In this document: positions 24,356-35,110 of the stretch, in pieces | Layout of the letters: every line of letters begins with the position of its first letter | Numbering within the stretch: position 1 is the first letter of the stretch | Assembly: GCF_963259705.1 (NCBI RefSeq) | Contig: NC_081844.1 | Span: 48,407,501-48,471,500, forward strand | Direction of reading: 5' to 3' | Length of the DNA stretch: 64,000 nt | Origin: Myotis daubentonii | Lineage: Eukaryota > Chordata > Mammalia > Chiroptera > Vespertilionidae | The notes under the pieces: model-generated | Database searches by the model: none | Told to the model about the DNA's origin: nothing | The model's input: only the letters and a program-made list of their open reading frames with translations | Program-made: the position numbers and the translations under genes

Positions 24356-25426
24356 TTTGAGGCTTTACTCTAAGTTCAAAGACTCTGAAATACTAAAGTG
24401 GAAGATTATGTAGTTCTGCTAATTCTGAAGTTTATGTTTTATGAATTTACTTACAAAGAGGAGAACTCAGATTGGGAAGAAAATGGTTATATGCAGAATT
24501 TGAGAAAATATTTTAAGTGTATCTTGGATATGATTTATGAAAGAGATCTGTAATGTAAATCAGAGAATACATAATCAAAGAGGAATCCCTGACATTGCAC
24601 CAGCTGTTTGAAGAACTCATATCAATTTAAATGCATTAAATTAAAGTGGATACATTTTAAAGTATAAAATTATTTTATGAATACTTTAAATTTAATTTTA
24701 TGATACTGTTCTTTAACTGACTTCTCTTTTAATGTACAGCATAGTAATCATAGTATAATACTATATTTTATACTTGAAAATTTCTGAGAGTAAATCTTAA
24801 GCATTCTCACCAAAAAAAGGAAGAAACAAAGAAGATAACTATGTGAGGTGATGGATGGGTTAACTGGCTTTTTTATTTAAACAAACATATGCTCTTATCA
24901 GGCAATACTTCTTGTTTTAATTCCCCATCACAGATGAATAAAATTAAATTGAAAGCAATAAAGAGGTAAATAAAAAATCCTAAATACTTAGAAAAATTTG
25001 AAATATATCACTTAAGATACTTCTTGTTAAGAAAAGAAAGCTGAAGTTTTCAGCACATGTCCAAAGAATAACAGAGAAGATGGAAATGGAGTTTATCATG
25101 GTATGGCACCCAGGGCTGTGTTCCAGGCTGAGTATCCCTCAGAGGACCTGGCCAGGCTGCCAGAGGTAGATTCCTCTTTGACATGTGCCAAAGGTTTGAA
25201 CATTACATGCCTGAGAGAAAAGAGAAATGGCTGCAGTCACTCGGGTCAAATCCCAACTGTTTCCTGTGCATATTCGGAAAAAATATCAAACAAATCATTT
25301 CTCTCCTTCACAGCAAGTGGTAAGGCTGATAGTTCCTGCTCAGATGCAAGCCTTGCTTTCTGAAAACATGCAACAAAGTGTTCTTGAAATACCAAACACT
25401 TTCACTTGATGAAATAACTTCTCTAA

Positions 25427-25428
<2 letters not shown>
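24356..25428. other. Unique-looking DNA with two overlapping small open frames
   Basis: Mostly AT-rich. At 25103-25363 and 25227-25409 two plus-strand frames (86 and 60 codons) overlap in different frames. I recognise no domain, signal peptide or homologue. Their composition is less AT-rich than their surroundings, but nothing else argues for a gene. Confidence 0.35.
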
Positions 25429-25475
<47 letters not shown>

Positions 25476-25480
25476 GGTGG
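25429..25480. repeat. (GT)n microsatellite with GC interruption
   Basis: About 50 bp of GT dinucleotides ending in GCGCGCGTGTGTGGGTGG. Confidence 0.97.
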
Positions 25481-26330
25481 TGTATGGTTGCCCAGATTCC
25501 CACTTTTGACTTTGGAAGCCTTTGGATTAAAGCAGTGCATTTTTTTCTACTGCATATATAAATTGGCACAATTTAAGAAATTTGCTGACACTCATATTTC
25601 ATAGTGTATGTCACATTCACTAATGCATGTTTTTATAGCTTTGGAGGAGAAGAACGTAGCAATAAGTACCAACATTTAAAATAAAAAGTGTTGTATGTAA
25701 TAAAATTGCTTAAAAGTTTTCATAATATATACTGCTAGAGGCCCGGTGCAGGAAATTCATGTACTCGGGGGAGTCCCTCAGCCTGGCCGGTGCCCTCTTG
25801 CATTCCAGGAGCCCTTAGGGAATGTCACACTGTTGACTTAGGCCCACTCCCACAGTTGGACATCCTTAGCACTCCTGTGGAGGCGGGAGAGGCTCCCGCC
25901 ACCGTCTCTGCATTCACCAGCCGTGAGCCTGGCTTCTGGCTGAGTGGCACTCCCCCTGTGGGAACTCACTGACCACCAGGGGGAAGCTCCTGTGTGAGCG
26001 TCTTCCCTCTGGTGGTCAGTGCATATCATAGTGACCGGTCATTCCACCACCAGGCTGAAACCAGCTCTCCGATATCCCCCAAGGGGTCCCAGATTGCGAG
26101 AGGGCGCAGGCCAGGCCGAGGGACCCTATCAGTGCATGTTCGGGGCCGGGGAGGGACACTGGAGGTTGGCCAGCTGGGGAGGGACCGTGGGAGGGCTCCA
26201 GGGTAAGTCCCGCCCATCTCACTCAGTTCTGATCAGGCAGATACCAGCAGCAAGCTAACCTACTGGACGGAGCGTCTGCCCCCTGGTGGTCAGTACATGT
26301 CCTAGCAAGTGGTTGAGTGGCCTTAGCATA

Positions 26331-26959
26331 TCCTATCTAATAAAAGAGAAACATGGTAATTAGCGTACGACCGCTACCCTTCCCATTGGCTAATCAGGGG
26401 TGATATGCAAATTAACTGCCAGCCAAGATGGCGGCCGGCAGCCAGGCAGCTTGAAACTAACATGAGGCTTGCTTGCTTCAGTGACAGAGGAAACTAACGT
26501 TTCCCGCCTGCCTTGCCGGCCTCTGAGCCTGCAGTTTGAAACGTAACAAATATAGAAGCTAAACAAAACCCCAAAACCTGCTTTCAGCGAGCCGGGATCT
26601 CAGAGCTGGAGTTGAAACAGTGTTTCGATTATAGAACCCAAACAAACCAGATACCTGCTTTCAGCAGCAGAGGCCTCAGAGCTGGAGCCAGAGCTAAAGC
26701 TGGCCCAGAATAAAAAAAGAAAAAGAAAAAAAGGAGCAGGTGGGAGCTTCAGTCCCAGCCTAAAAACAGCCCTCAGCCCCTCACCCAGATTGGACAGGCA
26801 CCCCAGTGGGGACCCCCACCCTGAAGGGTGTGTGACCAGCTGCAAACAGCCATCATCCCCTCACCCAGGCTGGCCAGGCACTCCAGTGGGGACCCCCACC
26901 CTGATCCAGGACACCCTTAAGGGCAAACCAGCCAGCCCCACCCATGCACCAGGCCTCTA
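26331..26959 (+). mobile_element. Helitron array unit 1 (promoter-motif 5' end)
   Basis: Starts TCCTATCTAATAAAAG at 26331. Within 51 bp it has inverted CCAAT (26385-26389), octamer ATGCAAAT (26405-26412) and YY1-like AAGATGGCGGC (26425-26435). The middle has an A-rich run at 26710-26732. It ends GGCCTCTA at 26959, one base short of the normal CTAG, directly joined to the next TC. It is the same unit as minus-strand 59231-59887. Confidence 0.9.
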
Positions 26960-27827
26960 TCCTATATAGTAAAAGGGTAATATGCCTCCCAGCACCGGGA
27001 TCAGCGGAGCCATGAGGCCTTCCGGCACCGGGATCAGCGTGACAGGGGGCAGCGCCCAAACCCCCTGATCGCCCTGTGGCTCTGTCTGTGACAGGGGGCG
27101 GGGCCACAACCTCCCTATCTGCCCTGCTCTGTTTGTGACAGGGGAAGGCGCCCCAACCTCCTGATCAGCTCTGCTCTGTGCCTGATACAGGGGAGCTCCC
27201 CAACCCCCTGATCTCCCTGCGGCTCTGTGTGACAGGGTGCGGCACCCCAAGCCCCCGCCCCCCACGGGCCCTGCTCTGTGTGTGACAGGGTAGAGCCATA
27301 ACCTCCCCATCGGCCCTGCCCTGAGTGTGAGAGTGGTGGTGCCCCAACCCCCTGATCGGCCCTGCTCTGTGTGTGACAGGGGGCAGTGCCCCAACTCCCC
27401 TATCGGCCCTACTCTGTGATTGACAGGGGGGAGCTCCTCAACCCCCTGATGGGCCCTGCTCTGTGCGTTACAAGGGGGAGCTCCCCAACACCCTGATCGA
27501 CCCTGCTCTGTGTGTGACAGGGTAAGGAGCCCCAATCCCCCTGATGGGCCCTACCCTGAGCGTGACTGAGGGTGGCATTGCAACCTCCCAATCCGCCCTG
27601 CTCTGTGCATGACAGGGGGCAGCACCCCAACTCCTCAATCGGCCCTGCTCTGAGCCCAACCAGGGGCTGCACCTAGGGATTGGGCCTGCCCTCTGCCACC
27701 CAGGAGCAGGCCTAAGCCAGCAGGGCGTTATCTCCTGAGGGGTCCCAGACTGCGAGAGGGCACAGGCCAGGCTGAGGGTCCCCCCTCCCCCTCCAAGTGC
27801 ACAAATTTTTGTGCACCGGACCTCTAG
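26960..27827 (+). mobile_element. Helitron array unit 2 (48-bp minisatellite)
   Basis: Starts TCCTATATAGTAAAAGGG at 26960 and ends with the hairpin GTGCACAAATTTTTGTGCAC and CTAG at 27824-27827. About 27037-27660 is a minisatellite of about 48-bp units built on 'ctgatcggccctgctctgtg' and 'gtgacagggggc'. The same unit lies on the minus strand at 58168-59230 with about 195 more bases. Confidence 0.92.
27037..27660. repeat. 48-bp minisatellite inside Helitron
   Basis: Roughly thirteen units of 47-50 bp. Because 48 is a multiple of three, several frames stay open across many units with repeating peptides such as HTEQGRSGGWG. This explains the 192- and 166-codon frames nearby, which I do not call as genes. 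Confidence 0.85.
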
Positions 27828-28326
27828 TCCTACCTAATAAAGAGGGAATATGCTAATGGACCATCACACTGTCACAAAGATGGCGGCACCCAGAACCAAT
27901 AAGGAGGAAATATGCTAATTGACTGCCACACCCTCAAAGATGGTGGCACCCACAGCCAATAAGGAGGGAATATGTTAATTGGTTGCCACACCTTCAAAGA
28001 TGGCAGCACCCATGGCCACAAGATGGCGGCACCCAGCCCCCTCTGCCCTGCTGGGGCGGCAGGCATGTGGCAAGGCCAGGGCTGGCCCAAGGTGCAGGCA
28101 GGCCTTCGATGTCGGCTGCCCAGCACCCAGGGCCACCTGAGGTAACCAGGGCTGGCCGAGGCTTGCGCTGCTGGCAGTGACAGCAGCAGAGGTATGATGG
28201 GGGTGTCGCCTTTCCCTGATCTCCAGGTTGCCTTCCTCCCCTGAGGGCTCCTGAACTGTGAGAGGGGGCAGGTTGGGCTGAGGGACCCCCCTCCTGTGCA
28301 TGAATTTTCATGCACCAGGCCTCTAG
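27828..28326 (+). mobile_element. Helitron array unit 3 (61-bp triplicated head)
   Basis: Starts TCCTACCTAATAAAGAGGG at 27828 with no spacer after unit 2, and ends with hairpin GTGCATGAATTTTCATGCAC and CTAG at 28323-28326 before a host T. The head holds three direct repeats of about 61 bp (about 27845-28030), each with a CCAAT or close variant and a YY1-like AAGATGGNGGC. Confidence 0.92.
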
Positions 28327-28409
28327 TCTTTAGTATATTATGCTTTGATTGGTTGAACGGCTGACCGGACAATCAGACACTTAGCATATTAGGCTTTTAT
28401 TATATAGGA

Positions 28410-29044
28410 TTGTCATAAACATTATAAAATGAAGTATGCCCCAATATTTATTGCTTACAAGTCAAACAAACTATGAATAGCCTAAATGTTCATTATTGAA
28501 AAAAGTTAAATAAATTAATGCAAAGATATATATATGCAGGATATATTTTTAAAGTGCATCCATGGGCTATTGAAGAAAGAGTGCCAAGGTAATTATCATG
28601 TGAGATAAAATGTACAAAGAACAGAATACATTGTGTGATTTTTTTTTTGTATAAATATATTTATATTTATATTCATACATACATAAATTAGAGGTAATTG
28701 GAAAACTTCATATATTTTGCTTATGTATAGAAATTAATAAAAACTCAAGGAACTATTCTCAGGGATAGCTAGGATACACAAGTAGTTAGGATAATTAGTT
28801 TTACATTTCATTTTGTACTCTTTTTATTTGATATGAATTTTAGAAATTATATGTTTACACTAGTGACTACCCCTTCCCCTCTTTTTCACACCTTCATTAC
28901 AATTTAATTTTTTGAACTGTCAGAACTAATCTTATTAATGCCCATTATCCTTTTTTTTTGCATAAATTAAAACAAGAAACCCAAGATTTCCAGGTCACCC
29001 TTTATTCCTTAGAGTATCATCCCCAAACATTTTTTACATTTACT
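28410..29044. other. AT-rich stretch, nothing recognised
   Basis: No recognised features besides short TA runs. Confidence 0.4.
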
Positions 29045-30265
29045 TTTTTTCTCTGTGTGAAATTTGTTTCAATTACAATTCACATTCGACATTTTGTATT
29101 GGTTTCAGGTGTACAGCATAGTGGTTAGATAATCATATACTTTACAAAGTGTTCCCTTTGATATTTCCGTACCCAACTGGCACCATACTTAGTTATTACA
29201 ATACTAGAGGCCCATTGCAGGAAGATTCCTGCAAGAATAGGGCTTCCTGCGGCTGGAGCAAAGCAGAGAAGGGAGTGAAACCTGGCGAGGCGGGCTTCAC
29301 TCCCGCCTCCACTGCCCCGCTTGCTTCTCCACAGCTTCGCTCCCTTCTGCAGTGCCTGGCTTCCTTCTACGTTGTCTTCAGTCTTCGCCTCCGCCTGCAT
29401 ATGCAAATTAAGCACCATCTTTGTTGGGTTAATTTGTATACTCATCTGATTGGCTGGTGGGTGTAGTGGAGTGACACCAATTTGCATGTTTCTCTTTTAT
29501 TAGTGTAGGTTATTGACTATATGCCTGATGATGGTCTTTACTTTCTGTGACTGCTTTGTAACTACCAATCTGTACCTTTCAATCCCTTCACCCTTTTCAT
29601 TAGTTTCCCAAACTACCTCCCCTCTGGAAACCATCAATTTGTTATCTGTATCTATGAATCTGCTTCTGTTTTGTTCGTTCATTTATATAGTTCTTTAGAT
29701 TCCAAATATAAGTGAAATCATATAGTACTTTTTCTTTCTCTGACTGACTTAATTCAGTTAGCATAATACCCTCTAAGTATAACCATGCTGTTGCAAATGG
29801 TAACATTTTGTGTTTTTTTTGTTATGGCCAAGTAATATTCTGTTTTATATATGTACTACCATTTTTTTCATCCACTCATCTACCAAAGGGCACTTGAGCT
29901 GCTTCCAAATCTTGGCTATTGTACATGGCGCTGCAGTGAACAAAGGGGTGCATATATTCTTTTGAATTAGTGTTTCGGGTTTCTTCGGATATATTTCCAG
30001 AAGTGGAACTGTGGGTCATAAGGCAGTTTCATTTTTATTTTTTGAGGAACCTCCATAGTGTTTTCCATAGTGGCTGCACCAATCTACATACCCAACAGTG
30101 AATGAGCGTTCCCTTTTCTCCACATCCTCACCAACACTTGTTTGCTGATTTATTGATGATAGCCATTCTGACAGGTGTGAAGTGACATCTCATTGTGGTT
30201 TTAATTTACATTTCTCTGATGATTAGTGATGTTGAGTATTTTTTCATGTCCATTGGTCATCTGTA
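29045..30265 (-). mobile_element. L1 3' end (ORF2 3' part + 3' UTR), minus strand, split by Helitron
   Basis: Antisense L1. 29045-29203 and 29510-29720 are 3' UTR ('ggtgtacagcatagtggtta', 'attgactat'). From about 29720 to 30265 is antisense ORF2, with 'ccatagtggctgcaccaat' and 'cacatcctcaccaacacttg'. The Helitron at 29204-29509 interrupts the 3' UTR at a site that is contiguous in related L1 copies. Confidence 0.88.
29204..29509 (-). mobile_element. Helitron inside L1 3' UTR
   Basis: The 3' end CTAG is at 29204-29207 on the plus strand, after host ATA. The 5' end at 29509 reads CCTACACTAATAAAAG on the minus strand, so the canonical TC has mutated to CC. The host L1 text resumes at 29510, which fixes both ends. 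It carries octamers and a CCAATCA box near its 5' end and a GC-rich middle. Confidence 0.9.
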
Positions 30266-30439
30266 CTTTTTACACCTTCTATTCTGCCCCATCTCTCATT
30301 GCTTTCCAAATACTAAAATATTCTAACTGTGCCCCTGCAATTCACAGTCCGTAATCATTAAAATGTTCTCTATCTACTCCAACTGTTCCTTTCACTTTGT
30401 TGCTCAAACTGAAACTTGTTTCTCATGTGAAGACTCTGC
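30266..30439. other. Spacer, nothing recognised
   Basis: Short spacer without recognisable features. Confidence 0.4.
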
Positions 30440-31240
30440 TTATCCTGTAATTCTATCACATGGTGCTAGATACTCATCTGTATCTTCCTAGTTTCTCAAG
30501 GCTATTTCTAGATAAATCTCAATATCTCCTTCTTAGTGCACTCATATCTAACTCCCTCGTCATCAAGCTACATTTACAATGTGGTCTTTCTTTGGTGCCA
30601 TCTTCTACCAATGACTCATTCTTGTTCTTCAAAAATTTAGTTCCTGTCTCATTGCCATTCTGTGTAGCACGACTTCTGTCATAATCAGTGGTGATTTGAA
30701 TATCTCTGCAGAAAATGATTTTAATACGCTCATTACAATTCTTTCGCTTCCTGTTCTTCCACCCTATGTACCACCCTATCTCAGCCACTCCTAACCTTTG
30801 CCAATGGTGGGAGTGGCTGAGATACAAGCCCCTGCATTGTTCTACTTCACTTTTACCCCCGCCTCTTTTCAACTCTCAGTACTCTGACAATTCTTTGACT
30901 CCATTACTATATATAATTTACTGATCTTATTTCACTTGACTGCTTCTACCTGACTCAAAATGTCATTTCCCTAATTACTTATATTACATTCCCTCATCTG
31001 TTATTATAATCTCTTCCTTGCTACCCTTAAATTTCCTTGCTCCTTTCTCACTTCATGTGCTCACTTGCATAAATGCCAACTTGATTAACACCCAATGCTC
31101 TGACTGATCTGTGCCTGCACAGCCTAATAGAACTGGAGAAAATTATACAACCAGCAACAGCTTATTAGAAACATTAAATTTGCAACCACTCCCTTCAATA
31201 GAACCCTAGTGCTGCTTACCCTTCTTCCATTTATTAGCTC
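30440..31240 (+). mobile_element. L2/CR1-like LINE relic, endonuclease region (tentative)
   Basis: Contains GGTGATTTGAAT near 30690, which would encode a GDFN-like motif of APE endonucleases, followed by pyrimidine-rich text such as 'tatctcagccactcc'. The order resembles the endonuclease part of L2. Frames are broken, and the 117-codon minus-strand frame at 30519-30872 is antisense to it. Confidence 0.4.
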
Positions 31241-31580
31241 ACTTAAACAGACTTCTCTGTCAGTGAACTTCTAGTATTTTTTTCTATATCTTTACTCGAT
31301 CTAATTATATTGCTTTTCATTTTAAAGAAAATAGAAGCAATCAGAAAACATTATTAACATTCTGCCACCACACAGCTCTCCGCATTATTTGTTCCCATAC
31401 AAAATGAGTTCCATCCTGTAAACATGAATAAATGAATCAATTGTTCCACCTGGGCATTATGTCTAGGTTTGCCTGGGACAGATGCACATATTCTCAAGTG
31501 GGTGGTGGTTTGAGAAAGAAATACAACTGTGACATTGTGACGGATAATCAGAAATATATAGTTCATCTCCATTTCTGGCA
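31241..31580. other. Unique-looking stretch
   Basis: No recognised features. Confidence 0.4.
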
Positions 31581-32050
31581 CAGAGCTCCTAAATCCCTTG
31601 GAATTTTCTAACTTATGAGAACTATAAAAGTGCCATGTATTATGTTAATTAGGTGACTTTTGGGTCAGCACCTAAAGATGGCGGCAGGTTGCCAGTGGAG
31701 CAACTAGTAAGTAATCTACTCTAATAAGTAAAATATGTCTTCGAGTTCTGTGAGCTGCTCTAGCAAATGAATCAAACCTGAAGAGGGGGTTGTTGTTAAT
31801 CTGTAACCAGTGGCTCAGAAGCACAGGAGAAAACCTGAACTTGTAATTGACATCTGAATTGGAGGCTGGTGCCAGGAAAAGTCTTGTGGCTTTGAACCCT
31901 TACCTGTTGGAGCTGATGCTTCAGCTGATGCTCTTACTCCAGCCAGGCTTTTTTCCTACTGAGGTAACCAGGTATTAGTATTTACATTTCTGTATTCAGT
32001 GATCACTTTTTAAGCCACATTTTATTTACTCTGTCGGTGCCATTTCAAAG
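31581..32050 (+). repeat. Old dispersed repeat, family unresolved
   Basis: The segment with 'aaagatggcggcaggttgcc', 'ttctgtgagctgctctagca', 'aaacctgaagagggggttg' and 'cagtggctcagaagcacagg' looks like a dispersed ancient mammalian repeat. I cannot name the family or define the ends. It carries a YY1-like AAGATGGCGGC near 31675. Confidence 0.35.
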
Positions 32051-32377
32051 GCTGACCCCTTCTCTTTTTGAAACACAGTCTTTACTAGTCACTAGAGACA
32101 CAACAGTTACTCGGTTTATTTTCTATCTCATTGGCCTCTGTGTTTCAATTCTTTGATAGTTCCTGTGCCTCTCTCTGACAATGAAAGGTTGTTGTGCACG
32201 GATATTAGACTTCTTTTGATTCCCAATTTCGATGGTGTGTTAGACTGATTGCAAAAGCCCTTTTCATTTAGTCCCAACCTGAAGCTATGCATCTGCAGTG
32301 TGATGTCATGGCTCTTGTCATCTGAAGGTGGGGTCTGTCCCAACCCCTTTAGTCTGGGTTGTCTTTACCAGAGTGAG
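32051..32377. other. Unique-looking stretch
   Basis: No recognised features. Confidence 0.35.
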
Positions 32378-32720
32378 ACAGAGGAATTCTTACCCTTTTG
32401 GGACAGCATGGATGGACCTGGAGATTATTGTGCTAAGTGAAATGAGCCAGTCAGAGAAAGACAAGTACCATATGGTTTCATATGTGGAATCTAATGAATA
32501 AAATAAACTGACAAAATGGAAACAGACTGACAGCTGTCAGAGGGGAGAGGGAAAGGAGGACTGGATGAAAGAAGGTGAAGGGATTAGCCAAAGAACATAT
32601 ATGCATAACCCACAGACATAGGCACCAGTTCGTGATGGCCAGAGGGAAGGGAGGGTGGGGGATGGGTGGAGGTGTGCAAACGGGGAAGAGATGGGGATAT
32701 CTGCAAGACTGTCAAAGTTA
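32378..32720 (+). mobile_element. L1 3' end, tail replaced by TG/TA array
   Basis: Last codons of ORF2 ('tgctaagtgaaatgagccag') and bat L1 3' UTR ('gaagggattagccaaagaac', 'gggtggaggtgtgcaaac', 'gcaagactgtcaa'). Where the A-rich tail should follow there is a TG/TA microsatellite. Confidence 0.9.

Positions 32721-32790
<70 letters not shown>
32721..32790. repeat. Compound (TG)n(TA)n microsatellite
   Basis: About 26 bp of TG then about 44 bp of TA, at the 3' end of the preceding L1. Confidence 0.98.
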
Positions 32791-32793
<3 letters not shown>

Positions 32794-33021
32794 TTCTTTC
32801 ATTCTCCAAAATAACAAAGCCATATATATTGCTTCTGTCATTTAAGAGAACATAAATCAAGTATAGTACTAGAAGCATCTATATTTGAGCACTCTATCTT
32901 TTAAGATCTTACAAAGCAGTCCCATCTCTATTTTAGTTGAGAGGATTATTCTTTACTCTGTAATATATACTGTACCATTAAATATGTATATTTCTCTTTT
33001 AGAGAGGATGACAAGATGGCA

Positions 33022-33048
33022 TTTATATATATATATATAGAGAGAGAG
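33022..33048. repeat. (TA)n(GA)n short microsatellite
   Basis: TA dinucleotides passing into GAGAGAGA over about 27 bp. Confidence 0.9.
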
Positions 33049-33827
33049 ACTAGAATTGGTTAAAGTATTTTCTACAACCAATGTGGGCTGGCTTTTTAAC
33101 AGTACATTGGTCAATGTTACCTATTAACCCAATTTGGTTGGCTGTTGACAAGGAAGTGTGGTATAACATTAGCAAAGACATTGTGAGATCACTTTGGTTT
33201 TGATAATTTTGTGAGTTGATAGAGAACTCCTGAAAGCACTTTGCTACGATATCTTGCCATTCCATCTAGAAATAAATTCAATTTTTCCTGACTGCTTTAG
33301 TACTGACATGTTCATTTGAATTTAAGATGTTCTCAAATCAAACAAGCATACAAACAGTAGTAAAATTCAACCATAAAAAGCGAATTCCCTGACTGACATA
33401 AAGGAAGCAATTGTGACATCTGAAGGGAACACATGTCCTTAGATCACTGATGACTTTCACTTCCAAATGCTGATTTTTCAGTGTCATGATAAACTATCTG
33501 TAATGAAGTATCACCCCGGGGTGTTTCAATAGATTATTCTCTACGTTAGGTTACTTTCCTCACTTTTTCTTGTAATAAAGTGGATCAAAGGACTAATTCA
33601 AGGAGAAATAAAAAAACAACAACAACATACACTTGAATCTAATATTTTCATGGGTTTTTAAAACAGGCTTAGACTTTGATCATTTCTCATTCCATCAAAG
33701 AGTCTTTGGAACCCTTTGAAGGGAACTGTATTATTGTAGTATCCATCAGATTTGATTTCCAACTTCATTGTAATAAAAATGAAGACAAAAAATTAAATTT
33801 ACTATGCACTGAATATGTTTATATGAA
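33049..33827. other. Unique-looking stretch
   Basis: AT-rich, no recognised features. A short AAC run lies at about 33616-33627. Confidence 0.4.
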
Positions 33828-34061
33828 ACAAGCACAGCCCGGCCAGAGTGGCTCAGTGCTTAAGTGTCGACCTATGAACCATGCGCTCATGGTTCAACTC
33901 CAGGTCAGGGCACATGCTCAGGTTGCAGGCTCGATGCCCAGTTGGGGGTGTGCAGGAGGCAGCCAATTAATGATTCTCTCTCATTATTGATGTTTATAAC
34001 TCTCTCTCTTTCCCTTCACCTTTGAAATCGATAAAAATATATTTAAAAAAACAACAAGCAC
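33828..34061 (+). mobile_element. VES SINE, plus strand
   Basis: Body 33836-34053: head AGCCCGGCCAGAGTGGCTCA, B-box-like GGTTCAACTCC, GGAGGCAGCCAATTAATGAT, CT block and A-rich end. Target duplication ACAAGCAC at 33828-33835 and 34054-34061. Confidence 0.95.
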
Positions 34062-35110
34062 CTATATATCATATATGTAATTTTAATTTAAAATATATAA
34101 TCACTGCTTTTTGGTAAAGGGATGTCATTCACTATAAAACATAATTGAAATAAATAATTAAATTAAACGTTAAGTAGATGTGGTAGTATTCATTTTTCTA
34201 TTTTTAAATAACTCATTAATATAGCTTACCATACAAGTGATAAACTATATTTCCTGACCATGATTTATCACAGTATTTTTCTTAAATAATCACTTAAGTA
34301 CTGTAATAGATATATTAAATCTAACAACTTACTGTTTTTAAACCTTAAAACTCAGGCACTGATTTTAAGTCAGATTGGTAAATATAAATCAGATTGCTTG
34401 GGTTCTAAGGCATTCCCTGGAATAAAGTTAGGCACTCCAGAGAGAAAAAAGTTTAATATCCAACATACCTAAAAATAAAAAATGATGTAGCTCTATTTTA
34501 AGTGTTTGGTATCTGTGTAAAGACTTTAACATTTTAACTGACTTGCAACTCCATGGAGTCTTATATTATTTCAATTTAGTGTTTCATTATTTCTCACAGT
34601 GAGATAGTTGATGTGAAATACACATATATGGGGACAACTTGAATTCTTAAAGCTAACCATATAAGGAAGAATGTTTATTATTTCTCTGTTGAGTCTAAGA
34701 TGTATATACAATATAGATTAAGTTAAAAATAAGACAAAGAATGTGGGAGCTTTGTTTATATAAGTTCATCAACTCATCTCATTAGAAACACATGGATATT
34801 GTGGCCTTTTTGAAATATTCTAAATTATTGATTGAGGGCAGTTTAAACGTCAGAGACCCTAGTCATCGGATTACCAGAAATGGTTTATTTTAGGAATTTC
34901 TTTTCTAGTAAATAGTATTTCTGTGTGTGTGGTTTTTTTTTTTTTTATCTCAGTGTATTTCAATTTTGCTTTATTGTTTTATTTCTTAGAAGGAAAAATG
35001 ATTTTAAATGGTCCTTTATTTTTGCCTAGTGCTGTTAAAGACCAATAGTTGTCGTGTTTTTTTTTTTTTTTTTTTTAATCTCATGATGTGTTTAGTCATT
35101 GGTATAGTGG
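34062..35110. other. AT-rich stretch with two T-runs
   Basis: No recognised transposon. T-runs of about 15 and 18-19 bp lie at 34929-34946 and 35058-35076. Confidence 0.4.

Larger units (their letters stand above)
25735..28409 (-). mobile_element. Minus-strand Helitron split by a Helitron trimer
   Basis: The 5' end is at 28409, where the minus strand reads TCCTATATAATAAAAG after a host A. The 3' end is CTAG at 25735-25738 with a GTGCAGGAAATTCATGTAC hairpin. The element occupies 28327-28409 and 25735-26330. Between them sits the three-unit Helitron array 26331-28326, inserted between A (26330) and T (28327). Both halves read on smoothly as one family. Inside are two copies of a TGACCACCAGGGGG motif in opposite orientation (25970-26015) and a third near 26280. 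Confidence 0.9.

Noticed and set aside
26957..27535. 192-codon minus-strand open frame
   Set aside because: It lies in the 48-bp Helitron minisatellite; the peptide is a degenerate 16-residue repeat and equally long frames occur in other phases.
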